A DNA stretch of 64,000 bases from OCS155 cluster bacterium AG-422-J23 (lineage in GTDB: Bacteria; Actinomycetota; Acidimicrobiia; Actinomarinales; Actinomarinaceae), in assembly GCA_003213625.1 (NCBI GenBank), contig QCMT01000003.1, positions 1-64,000 of the forward strand, given 5' to 3'. The notes beneath the pieces were generated by a model. It was not told the DNA's origin and made no database searches. It saw nothing but the letters and a program-made list of their open reading frames with translations. The translations under genes and the position numbers were made by a program. Each line of letters starts with the position of its first letter. Positions within the stretch are counted from its first letter, which is position 1. Shown piece by piece: positions 26,704-35,417 of this stretch.

Positions 26704-27781
26704 AGAGGTAGTCCCTTGGCGAGTCTCCAGATTCAAATTGTTCTTTATATTTTTCTAAATGTTTTTTTGCTGACCTAGAGAGATTTGTTGGAGCAACAAT
26801 TGTAGTTTTTACATATAAATCTCCTGCTCGTCTACCTTGCGGTTTGATTCCTTCACCTCTAATTTTAAATGTTTTACCACTTGCTGTTCCTGAGGGAACT
26901 TTTAATGTTACGGAACCATCCAAAGTCGGAATTTTTATTACAGTGCCAAGAGCAGCCTCTGTAAACAAAAGAGGTATCTCGAGTATCAGATCGCTACCAT
27001 TTCTCTTAAAAAACTTGTGAGGCTCAACATTAACTTGAACTAGAAGATCACCATCAGGACCTCCTCCGCTTCCAGGACCACCATAACCTCTTAGTCTTAT
27101 GACAGTACCATTATCAACACCTGCGGGAACTTTGACCTTAATTGTTTCATTTTTGATAACAAATCCATTTGCCCTACAACGTTTACATTGTTTGTCGATG
27201 ACATTTCCTTGACCCCGACATGCTTGACATGGCTGTGAAAACGAAAAGAAACCTTGATTTGATGCTGTTTGACCTGATCCCTTACATATGTTGCAAACGT
27301 GATACGAATTACCATTTTCTGATCCGTTTCCTCTACAATCTTCGCAGACAACCTCTTTTCTTAGAGGAACATTTGTATCCAATCCAGATGCAGAGTCATT
27401 AAATGATACATTTATATTAGTTTGATAGCTTTGACCTTTTCTTCTGGACGTACCTCCAAAACCAAATATATCTCCAAAATTACCAAATATATCTCCTAGA
27501 TCTTCAACATTAAAGTTTGTACCCCCGCTAAAACCAGAAAAACCAGAAGCACCCATTGCTCTTACTTGGTCATATTCTTGTCTTTTGTTTACATCTGTTA
27601 AAACAGAGCTTGCTTCAGAAATGTCTTTAAATCTTTTTTCAGCTTCCTTATCATCCGGATTTAAATCTGGATGATTTTCCCTAGCTAGTTTTTTATAGGC
27701 TTTTTTTATTTCTTCTGTGCTCGAATCTTGGTTTACACCAAGGACGGCATAAAAATCTTTCTCTAACCAGTCTCTATTCAC
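26696..27781 (-). CDS. dnaJ: Chaperone DnaJ
   Basis: 361 residues. J-domain DFYAVLGVNQDSS with the HPD tripeptide (ENHPDLNPDD), then a Gly/Phe-rich linker (GASGFSGFSGG), four CxxCxG-type zinc repeats (CEDCRGNG, CNICKGSG, CQACRGQG, CKRCRANG) and the substrate-binding C-terminal domains. Stimulates DnaK ATPase. Start is GTG, overlapping grpE by 8 bases (GTGAATAG). Confidence 0.96.
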   Translation of the reverse strand: MNRDWLEKDFYAVLGVNQDSSTEEIKKAYKKLARENHPDLNPDDKEAEKRFKDISEASSVLTDVNKRQEYDQVRAMGASGFSGFSGGTNFNVEDLGDIFGNFGDIFGFGGTSRRKGQSYQTNINVSFNDSASGLDTNVPLRKEVVCEDCRGNGSENGNSYHVCNICKGSGQTASNQGFFSFSQPCQACRGQGNVIDKQCKRCRANGFVIKNETIKVKVPAGVDNGTVIRLRGYGGPGSGGGPDGDLLVQVNVEPHKFFKRNGSDLILEIPLLFTEAALGTVIKIPTLDGSVTLKVPSGTASGKTFKIRGEGIKPQGRRAGDLYVKTTIVAPTNLSRSAKKHLEKYKEQFESGDSPRDYLYE

Positions 27782-28247
27782 TTTTAACTCTTACCATTGC
27801 TGGTCTTAGCAGCTTGTCTTCCAAGGTATAACCTTTTCGTAAAACTTCTTCAATGGTTTGAGTGTCTCCATCCCCTGAATGCTCAACTGCTTCATGGAAA
27901 TTTGGATCAAATGCCTCTCCAACACCAGGAACTTCAACTATGTTAAGATTGTCCATAAAGTCTTGCAAAGTTTTGTATAACGATTCAATCTCTTTTGGGT
28001 TGTTGTCTTGTTTTATGGCGATTTCAAAATTATCAATTAATGGAAATAAACTATTTACGAATAAAGCTACAAAATTAAATGAAGCAGACTCTTTTTCTTT
28101 TTCATTTCTCTTTTTAAAATTTTCGAAATCAGCAGCCAGTCTGAGATAGTCGTCCTTGATTTTTTCATACTCATCAAGGGTTACAGTGTTAGTTTCTTGA
28201 TTTTGTTTTAATTCTTCAGACGAAGACGCCTCGTCTTTATTACTCAT
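27774..28247 (-). CDS. grpE: Nucleotide exchange factor GrpE
   Basis: 157 residues. Acidic, Gln-rich N-terminus, long helix [26 protein letters not shown], then [20 protein letters not shown] and the final [16 protein letters not shown], the GrpE signature. Exchanges ADP on DnaK. Overlaps dnaK and dnaJ by 8 bases on each side. Confidence 0.96.
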   Translation of the reverse strand: MSNKDEASSSEELKQNQETNTVTLDEYEKIKDDYLRLAADFENFKKRNEKEKESASFNFVALFVNSLFPLIDNFEIAIKQDNNPKEIESLYKTLQDFMDNLNIVEVPGVGEAFDPNFHEAVEHSGDGDTQTIEEVLRKGYTLEDKLLRPAMVRVKSE

Positions 28248-30045
28248 CTTCTTCTACAACTTCACCCTCAACTACATCTTCCTCATTTTCATCTTGAGCC
28301 TTCTGTTGTTGAGTTTCAGCATATAGTTTTTCAGCAAATGATTGACTTGACTTTGTTAGTTCATCAATACCATTTCGCATTTCTTCAGTTGAAGCTTCAT
28401 CATTTTCGAGTATCTTTGAGAGTTTTTCCTTACTCTCATTTATAGATTGAATTTCTTCTTCTGTTGCCTTGTCTTTATTTTCTTCAAGCATTTTTTCTGT
28501 AGATGTAATCAATCCCTCGCCTAAATTTCGTGTTTCAACTTGCTCTTTCTTTTTTGCATCTTCATTAGCATGAGTTTCAGCATCTTTGATCATTCTTTCA
28601 ATTTCATCATCTTCTAGGGCGGTACCCCCTGTGATAGTAATTGCTTGTTCTTTACCTGTTCCTAAATCCTTAGCATTTACATTTACAATTCCATTTGCAT
28701 CAATATCAAAAGTTACCTCAATTTGAGGTATGCCTTGTTTTGCTGAAGGGATATCAGTAAGTGTAAATTTTCCTAGAGATTTATTTCCCGAAGCCATTTC
28801 TCTTTCACCTTGTAAAACATGTATTTCTACTTGGGTTTGGCCATCCTCAGCAGTCGTGAATGTCTCTGATCTTTTTGTAGGAATAGTTGTGTTTCTTTCA
28901 ATCATCTTCGTCATGATTCCACCTTTAGTCTCAACACCAAGTGTTAACGGTGTAACATCTAAGAGCAATACGTCTTTAACGTCACCCTTAAGAACTCCAG
29001 CTTGAATAGCTGCACCAGAAGCAACAACCTCGTCAGGATTAACCCCTTTATGAGGATCTTTACCGGTTAAAGTTTTAACCATAGCCTGTATGGATGGCAT
29101 TCTTGTTGATCCACCAACTAAAATAACATGCTCTATATCAGAAATAGTTAGACCCGCATCTTTGATGGCATTTGTTACTGGATCTTTAGTTCTTTCAACC
29201 AGATCGTCAGTAATTTTTTCAAATTCACTTCTAGATAATTTTTCCAATAAATGTTGAGGACCAGAATCATCTGCAGTAATAAAAGGCAAATTTATCTCTG
29301 TTTCACTTGTAGAGGATAGTTCTATTTTTGCTTTTTCTGCCCCTTCTTTAATTCTTTGCATCGCCATTTTGTCAGATGATAGGTCGATTCCTGTAGATGA
29401 TTTAAATTTATCTACTAACCAATTCATTACTCTTTCATCCCAGTCGTCTCCTCCAAGTTTTGAATCGCCGGATGTTGACTTTACCTCAAAAACTCCTTCA
29501 GAAATTTCTAGTACTGAGACATCAAAAGTTCCACCACCTAAGTCATAGACTAATATTTTTTGATCTTCATTATTTTCTAGACCATAAGCTAGTGATGCAG
29601 CCGTTGGTTCGTTAATTATTCTTAGAACGTTAAGACCAGCAATCTGACCTGCTTCTTTAGTAGCTTGTCTTTCTGCATCATTAAAATATGCTGGAACTGT
29701 TATAACAGCTTCAGTAACATCTTCTCCAATATAACTCTCAGCATCTCTTTTTAACTTTTGTAAAATTCTTGCTGAGACTTCTTGAGGTGTATATTCTTTG
29801 TCTTCAAATGTTTGTTTCCAGTTTGTTCCTATTTCTCTTTTAATTGATCTAACTGTGTTGTCTGGATTGGTAATTGCCTGTCTTTTTGCCAACTCACCAA
29901 CTAAAACTTCGGTATTTTTAAATGCAACTATTGAGGGAGTTGTTCTGTTACCTTCAGCATTAGTAATAACAGTTGGCTCTCCGCCTTCTAAGACTGCAAC
30001 AACACTATTTGTAGTTCCTAAGTCGATTCCTACGGCTTTACCCAT
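28240..30045 (-). CDS. dnaK: Chaperone DnaK (Hsp70)
   Basis: 601 residues. ATPase start [17 protein letters not shown], phosphate loops [12 protein letters not shown] and [10 protein letters not shown], linker [18 protein letters not shown], substrate domain, and an acidic Glu-rich tail. Refolds proteins with DnaJ and GrpE. Order dnaK-grpE-dnaJ-hspR is the actinobacterial arrangement. An AGGAAA-like ribosome site precedes the ATG, with an 18-base gap after the small Cys/His gene, indicating one transcript. Confidence 0.97.
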   Translation of the reverse strand: MGKAVGIDLGTTNSVVAVLEGGEPTVITNAEGNRTTPSIVAFKNTEVLVGELAKRQAITNPDNTVRSIKREIGTNWKQTFEDKEYTPQEVSARILQKLKRDAESYIGEDVTEAVITVPAYFNDAERQATKEAGQIAGLNVLRIINEPTAASLAYGLENNEDQKILVYDLGGGTFDVSVLEISEGVFEVKSTSGDSKLGGDDWDERVMNWLVDKFKSSTGIDLSSDKMAMQRIKEGAEKAKIELSSTSETEINLPFITADDSGPQHLLEKLSRSEFEKITDDLVERTKDPVTNAIKDAGLTISDIEHVILVGGSTRMPSIQAMVKTLTGKDPHKGVNPDEVVASGAAIQAGVLKGDVKDVLLLDVTPLTLGVETKGGIMTKMIERNTTIPTKRSETFTTAEDGQTQVEIHVLQGEREMASGNKSLGKFTLTDIPSAKQGIPQIEVTFDIDANGIVNVNAKDLGTGKEQAITITGGTALEDDEIERMIKDAETHANEDAKKKEQVETRNLGEGLITSTEKMLEENKDKATEEEIQSINESKEKLSKILENDEASTEEMRNGIDELTKSSQSFAEKLYAETQQQKAQDENEEDVVEGEVVEEDE

Positions 30046-30063
30046 GAATTTTTCCTTTCTAAA

Positions 30064-30267
30064 TTAAATTTGAGGTTCTTGTTCTCTTGGTAGATGTCCA
30101 CGCACTCTTGGATAGGAGATAGGGGCATGTAAAAAACAATATTTCTTTTTGTTGTAGACACTGATTACTGTCTCACATGAATCAAATTCACATACCCTTC
30201 CAGATGTATATTTTTTTGATCTTCTAACCCCAGGCTTAACTGTTGAGGCTGTTAATGTTCCACTCAT
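30064..30267 (-). CDS. Small Cys/His protein heading the heat-shock operon
   Basis: 67 residues. Core RVCEFDSCETVISVYNKKKYCFLH gives Cys-x4-Cys-x11-Cys-x2-His, followed by APISYPRVRGHLP. Same spacing as its paralogue at 8502-8696. No named family was recognised; a compact zinc knuckle with a basic N-terminus (KPGVRRSKKYTSGR) is the likely fold. It is first gene after the HAIR-like site and 18 bases before dnaK, so it should be heat-inducible and HspR-controlled (inference). Confidence 0.8.
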   Translation of the reverse strand: MSGTLTASTVKPGVRRSKKYTSGRVCEFDSCETVISVYNKKKYCFLHAPISYPRVRGHLPREQEPQI

Positions 30268-30303
30268 TTATTTCCTTTCAATCTTACCTTATTTGCTTAT
30301 ATT

Positions 30304-30325
30304 ATCTAAGTATATTTACTTAGAT
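30304..30325 (-). promoter_or_regulatory. HAIR-like palindrome, candidate HspR operator
   Basis: Perfect 9-base inverted repeat ATCTAAGTA / TACTTAGAT with a 4-base spacer, 37 bases upstream of the first gene of the dnaK operon. It resembles the HspR HAIR consensus (CTTGAGT-N7-ACTCAAG) in symmetry and in CT-A-AGT/ACT-AG half-sites but is not identical. A TAATAT -10-like element abuts it on the minus strand, so binding would block the promoter. Confidence 0.6.
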
Positions 30326-30425
30326 TTAATATCAATATAATATATTTAGTTTTTTATGCAAACTTTTATTTAAATTTCTTTAAATATCACTATTTTTAGA
30401 TATTTTCTGTGCTTGATAATATTAA

Positions 30426-31214
30426 ATGATGGCAGAAATTGACGTTCATATAGTTGGAATTGGCAATCTTGGGAAGTCTTTTCTTGGTGGGTTTAGTTCT
30501 ATTTCAGAAGGACCAAACTTATATTTATATGAATCAAACAAGGATATTGTTGATTCATTTAGTGGCAAACAAGAAATTAAATCATCCTTAGGACAGCTAG
30601 ATGAGGGAGTTCTTTTGTTATGCATAAAACCAAATAATTTAAATGAATTTATTGAAACAAACAAGGAACTGATATCACCTGACGTTTTAATAGTGACCGC
30701 TCTTGCTGGATTAAATATAACCCACTTTGAAAATATTTTTAAGAACAAAATATTAAGATTGATGCCTAATCTGTCGATAAAAAATAATAACGGTTTTATT
30801 CCTTATACAAAAAATTATGAAGATGATTACCTTGGATTCATTAAATGCCTTAATGAACTCGGAAAAACCGCTGAATATCCTGAAAATTTATTTGATATTA
30901 TTACCGCAATTTACGGAAGTGGACCAGCTTGGTATTTTGAAATGTCTTCAAAAATTGTTGATGCTGCTGAAAAACTCGGAATGGAAAAAGAGGAAGCCAA
31001 AGTTATTGTTGAACAATTAATATTATCTTTGCCTTCATTATTAGGTGAGATCAGTTTTGATGAAATTGTTGATAACATTAAATCACCAAATGGCACTACT
31101 GAGGCTGGTATCAATTCGCTGTCTGAAAACTCTTTTGATAAAATAATATATAACGCAATTGAAGCAGCGACTAACCGCTCAATTGAAATCTCAAAAGAAA
31201 ATAACAATGAATAA
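30426..31214 (+). CDS. proC: Pyrroline-5-carboxylate reductase
   Basis: NAD(P)H reduction of pyrroline-5-carboxylate to proline. 262 residues. Rossmann motif GIGNLG at the N-terminus, LLCIKPNNL, LRLMPNLS, and the C-terminal signature region GSGPAWYFEMSSKIVDAAEKLG plus SPNGTTEAGI. Two ATGs occur in tandem at 30426 and 30429. The gene faces away from the heat-shock operon and overlaps the next gene by 8 bases (ATGAATAA). Confidence 0.93.
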   Translation: MMAEIDVHIVGIGNLGKSFLGGFSSISEGPNLYLYESNKDIVDSFSGKQEIKSSLGQLDEGVLLLCIKPNNLNEFIETNKELISPDVLIVTALAGLNITHFENIFKNKILRLMPNLSIKNNNGFIPYTKNYEDDYLGFIKCLNELGKTAEYPENLFDIITAIYGSGPAWYFEMSSKIVDAAEKLGMEKEEAKVIVEQLILSLPSLLGEISFDEIVDNIKSPNGTTEAGINSLSENSFDKIIYNAIEAATNRSIEISKENNNE

Positions 31215-33366
31215 TAGTAAACCAAAAAAACAAGTTAATGATTATGTTTTACTGTTTTCTGCTGGTGCCGCCCTCTCGGTAATATTTTTATGGCTTGCTA
31301 GCTACATATTTCCTGAGGGTGAAATTATTGGGGGGAGAAGAGTCTTTGAAAATATACCTAAATCAATCCAATATATATTTTATATACTTAGTGCATCATC
31401 AATATTTATTTCCGGTTATTTGTTTTCCCTTCGTGCAAAAAATTGGTCAAGAGGATCTGAAGAAAAAAGAAAAGTAAAAATTTCAGATAGGATATTTAGC
31501 TTCTTTGATGGAATACTCATGAGAACAACTTTAAGATTTAAAGCAGCTGGCTTGATGCACTCAATGATATATTTAGGCTTTCTTGGATTGTTTGCAGGAA
31601 CAATAACTTTGGAGATTCACCACTTGATGCCGCCATCCTTAAAATTTTTACAAGGTACAACATATATTGTTTATTCTTTTTTACTAGAACTAGCATCACT
31701 TCTTTATCTCGCTGGTCTTGTTTGGGCTTTTTATAGAAGAATTTTTGGTACCGAAGACAGAATAAAAACTAAGACAAAAATGGACGATTATTTAACTCTG
31801 TCCCTTTTAGCTTTTATGGGTGTTTCGGGTCTTACAACTGAAGCAGGAAGGATAATTGTTGAAGGATTTCCTAACTATGAGAAGTGGAGTTTTGTAGGCT
31901 ATTTTATTGCCACCCTTTTACCTCTTGAAAGTGGTGTGTTATTTCACAGAATCTCGTGGATTCTTCATACTGTAAGCTTTTTTGTATTTTTACTAGTACT
32001 TCCACAATCAAAATTAAGACACATAATCACATCTCCAGTAAATATGTATTTGAGTCCAAAAGAAAGACCAAAAGGCGCGATGAGAGATATTGGAAATCTA
32101 ATGGAGGCGGAAGATATTGAAACTGTGGGTGCTGAATTAATTGAAAATTTTACATGGAAGCAACTTTTAGATCTTGATGCATGTACTGTATGTGGTCGCT
32201 GTACTTCTGTTTGTCCAGCTAACCTTACAGGAAAACCATTGGATCCCCGAGAGATTATCTTGAAAGTTGGACAGGTTATGTCAGAAACCGGAAATCCTGC
32301 TGTACCTACAACCGTATCAACTCCTGTAGACTTAAAAGTGAAATCATCAAGTGTATTTGAGCGAATTACACCGGAAGAGCTTTGGGCTTGTACTTCTTGT
32401 AAAGCATGTGATGAAATTTGTCCTGTAAACATTGAAATTCTAGACAAGATACTTGATATGCGTAGATACTTAGCATTGATGGCTTCCGATTTTCCTTCTG
32501 AGTTAGGAAAGGCATATGTTGCAATGGAAAATTCTTCAAATCCTTGGGGTGCATCTCAAGAAGATAGAATGAAATGGTCAGAAGATTTAGATTTTGAAGT
32601 TCCTTTGCTTGATGAAAAAAATAAAGAGGAAATTGATTACCTGTACTGGATAGGTTGTGCAGGAGCTTTTGATGATAGAAATGTTCCTGTAACAAGAGCT
32701 GTTGCAACACTCCTCAGAAGAGCAAATGTATCATATGCAGTCCTGGGTCCAAAAGAAGTTTGTACAGGTGATTCTGCAAGAAGAACTGGAAATGAATTTG
32801 TATTTCAGCAGTTAGCAATTCAAAATATTGAGACGATGAATAACCTTGATGTTAAAAAAGTTATCACTCAGTGTCCGCACTGTTTTAATACGATTAAAAA
32901 TGAATATCCCCAATTAGGCGGAAATTTTGAGGTCATACATCACAGTCAATTGCTGACTGAACTTGTCCAATCAGGACATATTGAAGTAGGAACAAGTGAC
33001 AAACCACATGTCATTACATATCATGATTCCTGTTACCTAGGTAGACATAATGATATTTATACTGCTCCAAGAGAGATAGTTGGATCTATTGGCGGTATTG
33101 AAATTCGAGAAATGAAAAGACAAGGAACAACAAGCTTCTGCTGTGGTGCTGGTGGTGGACGAATGTGGATGGAAGAAGCAACCGGTAAAAAAGTTAATAT
33201 CGAAAGAGTAGAGGAAGCTGTTGAAACTGGTGCTGATGAGGTCGCTGTTGCCTGTCCATTTTGTTACATAATGATGGATGATGGAATGAAAGAGATTGGC
33301 CAAGGAGATAATGTCAGAGTAAGAGACGTTTCTCTTATATTGCTTGATAATTTAAGAAAAGATTAA
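31207..33366 (+). CDS. FadF/HdrD-like membrane iron-sulfur oxidoreductase
   Basis: 719 residues from ATG 31207; a longer reading from 31159 lies within proC. The N-terminal part (to about 300) has five or so helices of the NarI/cytochrome b gamma type. Two 4Fe-4S motifs follow: CTVCGRCTSVCPANLTGKP and CTSCKACDEICP. Two CCG domains then occur, around YWIGCAGAF/CPHCFNTI and SFCCGAGGGRMWMEE/CPFCYIMMDDG. This resembles the ETF:menaquinone oxidoreductase FadF used in acyl-CoA oxidation. It may pass electrons from an ETF to quinone; the acyl-CoA dehydrogenase at 42494 is a possible upstream partner (inference). Confidence 0.85.
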   Translation: MNNSKPKKQVNDYVLLFSAGAALSVIFLWLASYIFPEGEIIGGRRVFENIPKSIQYIFYILSASSIFISGYLFSLRAKNWSRGSEEKRKVKISDRIFSFFDGILMRTTLRFKAAGLMHSMIYLGFLGLFAGTITLEIHHLMPPSLKFLQGTTYIVYSFLLELASLLYLAGLVWAFYRRIFGTEDRIKTKTKMDDYLTLSLLAFMGVSGLTTEAGRIIVEGFPNYEKWSFVGYFIATLLPLESGVLFHRISWILHTVSFFVFLLVLPQSKLRHIITSPVNMYLSPKERPKGAMRDIGNLMEAEDIETVGAELIENFTWKQLLDLDACTVCGRCTSVCPANLTGKPLDPREIILKVGQVMSETGNPAVPTTVSTPVDLKVKSSSVFERITPEELWACTSCKACDEICPVNIEILDKILDMRRYLALMASDFPSELGKAYVAMENSSNPWGASQEDRMKWSEDLDFEVPLLDEKNKEEIDYLYWIGCAGAFDDRNVPVTRAVATLLRRANVSYAVLGPKEVCTGDSARRTGNEFVFQQLAIQNIETMNNLDVKKVITQCPHCFNTIKNEYPQLGGNFEVIHHSQLLTELVQSGHIEVGTSDKPHVITYHDSCYLGRHNDIYTAPREIVGSIGGIEIREMKRQGTTSFCCGAGGGRMWMEEATGKKVNIERVEEAVETGADEVAVACPFCYIMMDDGMKEIGQGDNVRVRDVSLILLDNLRKD

Positions 33367-33680
33367 CTATTTTTACCCATAAAGAATTTAGTGATATTTC
33401 CTTTTGACTTATTAAGGCTATAAATCACATATATTGCTGTAGTCAGATTGCCTAAAGTCATTAAGAAAAAAAACCAAACTAATGCAGATACCGTTTTTTC
33501 TTTATAAAATATCCAAATTCCTACAAGAATAAATCCAGCATACAGATCGACAAGCGAAACGACACCCCAAGGAAGAGATGGAATTATCGAATCGAACACT
33601 GAGACTTGGTTCTGAGCCCAAAATATTGTTGATACCATAGCTATAGTTATTAAATAAGCTATTACTTTTGTTATAGTCAT
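33363..33680 (-). CDS. Small four-helix membrane protein, DUF1475-like
   Basis: 105 residues, about four hydrophobic segments, with PWGVVSLVDLYAGFILVGIWIFYKE and LVWFFFLMTLGNLTTAIYVIY. The pattern resembles DUF1475 proteins of unknown function; assignment is from memory of the pattern only. The stop interlocks by 4 bases with the convergent FadF-like gene. Confidence 0.65.
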   Translation of the reverse strand: MTITKVIAYLITIAMVSTIFWAQNQVSVFDSIIPSLPWGVVSLVDLYAGFILVGIWIFYKEKTVSALVWFFFLMTLGNLTTAIYVIYSLNKSKGNITKFFMGKNS

Positions 33681-33710
33681 ACATTAGATTTTAAAGAAGA
33701 AGAAAAGTAT

Positions 33711-34331
33711 ATGGGAAACAATAGACAAGTAATTTTAAAAATATTTAGATTGGATAAAAATATTTACAATGAACTTGCGTCAGAGGTTAGCAATTTCCAA
33801 ATTGCTATTGCAATCTACATTTCTGGCTTCTTGTTTAGTGGTCTTGCTGCCTTAAACTTTTTAAGAAACTCACTTGTTTATCTTGAGGAAAATCTTGGAT
33901 TAATTGTTGGAACCCTTCCGGCACAAACAGTCAATGAATTAAATAATTTAATAAGAGAGTTCGAGAATGTATTCAATTCTCAACAATTATTTGGATTACT
34001 CACAAGTTATTTAATTTCTAGCTTTGTATCAGGGTTTGTTGGTGTAGGCCTTGTTTATTTATTGTTGACACGTTTTTTTAGAAAAGAGACAGATTTTAGG
34101 CAAGTAGGAATAATTTATGGATTTTCAAATATTCCAGTTTTTTTAAATGGAGTAATCTTCTTTACAAGTTCAATCCCTCTTCAAATATTTTTAATTATTG
34201 GAACTGCTATTTTTGCACTGGTTTGTTTAGGGTCAGGTTTAAAACAGGTATATCTTCTAAGAAACATTGAAGCTTTTTTATTAGTAGTTGTTTCTGGCTT
34301 CGGTAGCTCACTTTTTTCACAAGTAATATAA
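33711..34331 (+). CDS. Yip1-like membrane protein
   Basis: 206 residues, cytosolic N-terminus then about five helices. The central motif TRFFRKETDFRQVGIIYGFSNIPVFL matches the Yip1-domain pattern (conserved Gly/Phe/Pro in helix starts). Function in bacteria is unknown. The next gene begins on the base after its stop codon. Confidence 0.6.
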   Translation: MGNNRQVILKIFRLDKNIYNELASEVSNFQIAIAIYISGFLFSGLAALNFLRNSLVYLEENLGLIVGTLPAQTVNELNNLIREFENVFNSQQLFGLLTSYLISSFVSGFVGVGLVYLLLTRFFRKETDFRQVGIIYGFSNIPVFLNGVIFFTSSIPLQIFLIIGTAIFALVCLGSGLKQVYLLRNIEAFLLVVVSGFGSSLFSQVI

Positions 34332-34925
34332 ATGAAAGCAGCAATTATTTTAGCCGCCGGAGAATCGTCTAGGATGGGATTCCCAAAACAATTAGCTGAA
34401 TATAAAGGTAAAACAATTTTGGAAACTGTTGTAGAAACCGTTTCGAATAGTATTGAAAATTCAATTGTTGTATTAGGGCATGAAAACGAAACCCTTACTG
34501 AAAAGATTGATTTTAAAAACAGCACAATTCTTATCAATGAAAGTTGGGAGGAAGGAATTATTTCATCTATTAGAACCGGTTTATTCTATTTGAGCTCGGA
34601 TAAAAATATCGATGGAGTATTGATATTCATGGGAGATCAACCAGCAATTAATTCAGAAGTAATTGAAAAATTACTATTAACAAAGCATGATGATGATGAG
34701 GTTGTAGTCCCTCAATACCGATACGAAACAGGATACCCAATCTTGATACCTAGATATTTCTGGAATAAACTTGAACTCATTACTCAAGATGATATTGATG
34801 GTGATGATTCAGTATTTAAAAATTTTGATTTGATTGACTTCTTTGAATCATCTGAATCAAAAATGAAAATTCTAAATTTTAATTTTCTTAAACCTACAGA
34901 TTTTGACAAACAGTCTGATTTTTAA
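34332..34925 (+). CDS. MobA-like nucleotidyltransferase
   Basis: 197 residues of the NTP_transf_3 fold. N-terminal LAAGESSRMGFPKQL is the nucleotide-binding signature, and MGDQP carries the metal-binding Asp. Closest known types are MocA/MobA enzymes that add CMP or GMP to molybdopterin, and CoxI-type accessory proteins. No molybdoenzyme gene is visible nearby, so the acceptor is uncertain. Confidence 0.8.
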   Translation: MKAAIILAAGESSRMGFPKQLAEYKGKTILETVVETVSNSIENSIVVLGHENETLTEKIDFKNSTILINESWEEGIISSIRTGLFYLSSDKNIDGVLIFMGDQPAINSEVIEKLLLTKHDDDEVVVPQYRYETGYPILIPRYFWNKLELITQDDIDGDDSVFKNFDLIDFFESSESKMKILNFNFLKPTDFDKQSDF

Positions 34926-34987
34926 GAGTGGGAAAATCTCCCTAAAAATTTTCTTAGTTTTTAAAAAAAATTTTGTAAACTTTAAAC

Positions 34988-35392
34988 ATGAATTCAATTG
35001 ACTCAATAAATGGAATGACGCATACAGAAGCTACAAAATTAAGAAGAGCTAGAGTCAGAACTACAGTAACGTTTCTCCAAATCGCATCAACTCGATCTGG
35101 AAGAGCCTTACTTACAAAAGAGACTGGAATAACATCACCAAAACTTTTGCATTGGGCCAAACGCGCCGAACTGATGAAAATTAAGAACCTTGGTAGAGAT
35201 TATGCAGATCTCTTAGAAGCTGTTGGTGTTGAAAGTGTAGCTGATCTTAAAAGAAGAAACCCTGAAAGCCTTCATGAGATGATGCATAATGCAAATCAGG
35301 CAAAAAAAATTGTTGATAGAATGCCTTCACTTAAAAGAGTAACTAATTGGATTGATGATTCAAAAGATATTGTCATAACGGTATCTTCTTAG
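34988..35392 (+). CDS. DUF4332 helix-hairpin-helix protein
   Basis: 134 residues. Two helix-hairpin-helix-like blocks: KETGITSPKLLHWAKRAELMKIKNLGRDYADLLEAVGVESVADLKRRNPESL has the GxGxxxAxxL-type turn typical of DUF4332. Such domains often bind DNA non-specifically; function unknown. No Shine-Dalgarno precedes the ATG. A short GGGA-AAATC-TCCC hairpin lies upstream at about 34926-34940. Confidence 0.75.
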   Translation: MNSIDSINGMTHTEATKLRRARVRTTVTFLQIASTRSGRALLTKETGITSPKLLHWAKRAELMKIKNLGRDYADLLEAVGVESVADLKRRNPESLHEMMHNANQAKKIVDRMPSLKRVTNWIDDSKDIVITVSS

Positions 35393-35417
35393 TTAATCAT
35401 TTAATTATCATTATTGT

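Noticed and set aside
31965-32447. 160-residue minus-strand ORF inside the FadF-like gene
   Set aside because: Complement of a strongly conserved iron-sulfur protein; its composition reflects the opposite frame.
34926-34987. Terminator or small RNA before the DUF4332 gene
   Set aside because: Only a 4-base GGGA/TCCC stem; the later A/T runs are ordinary for this genome.
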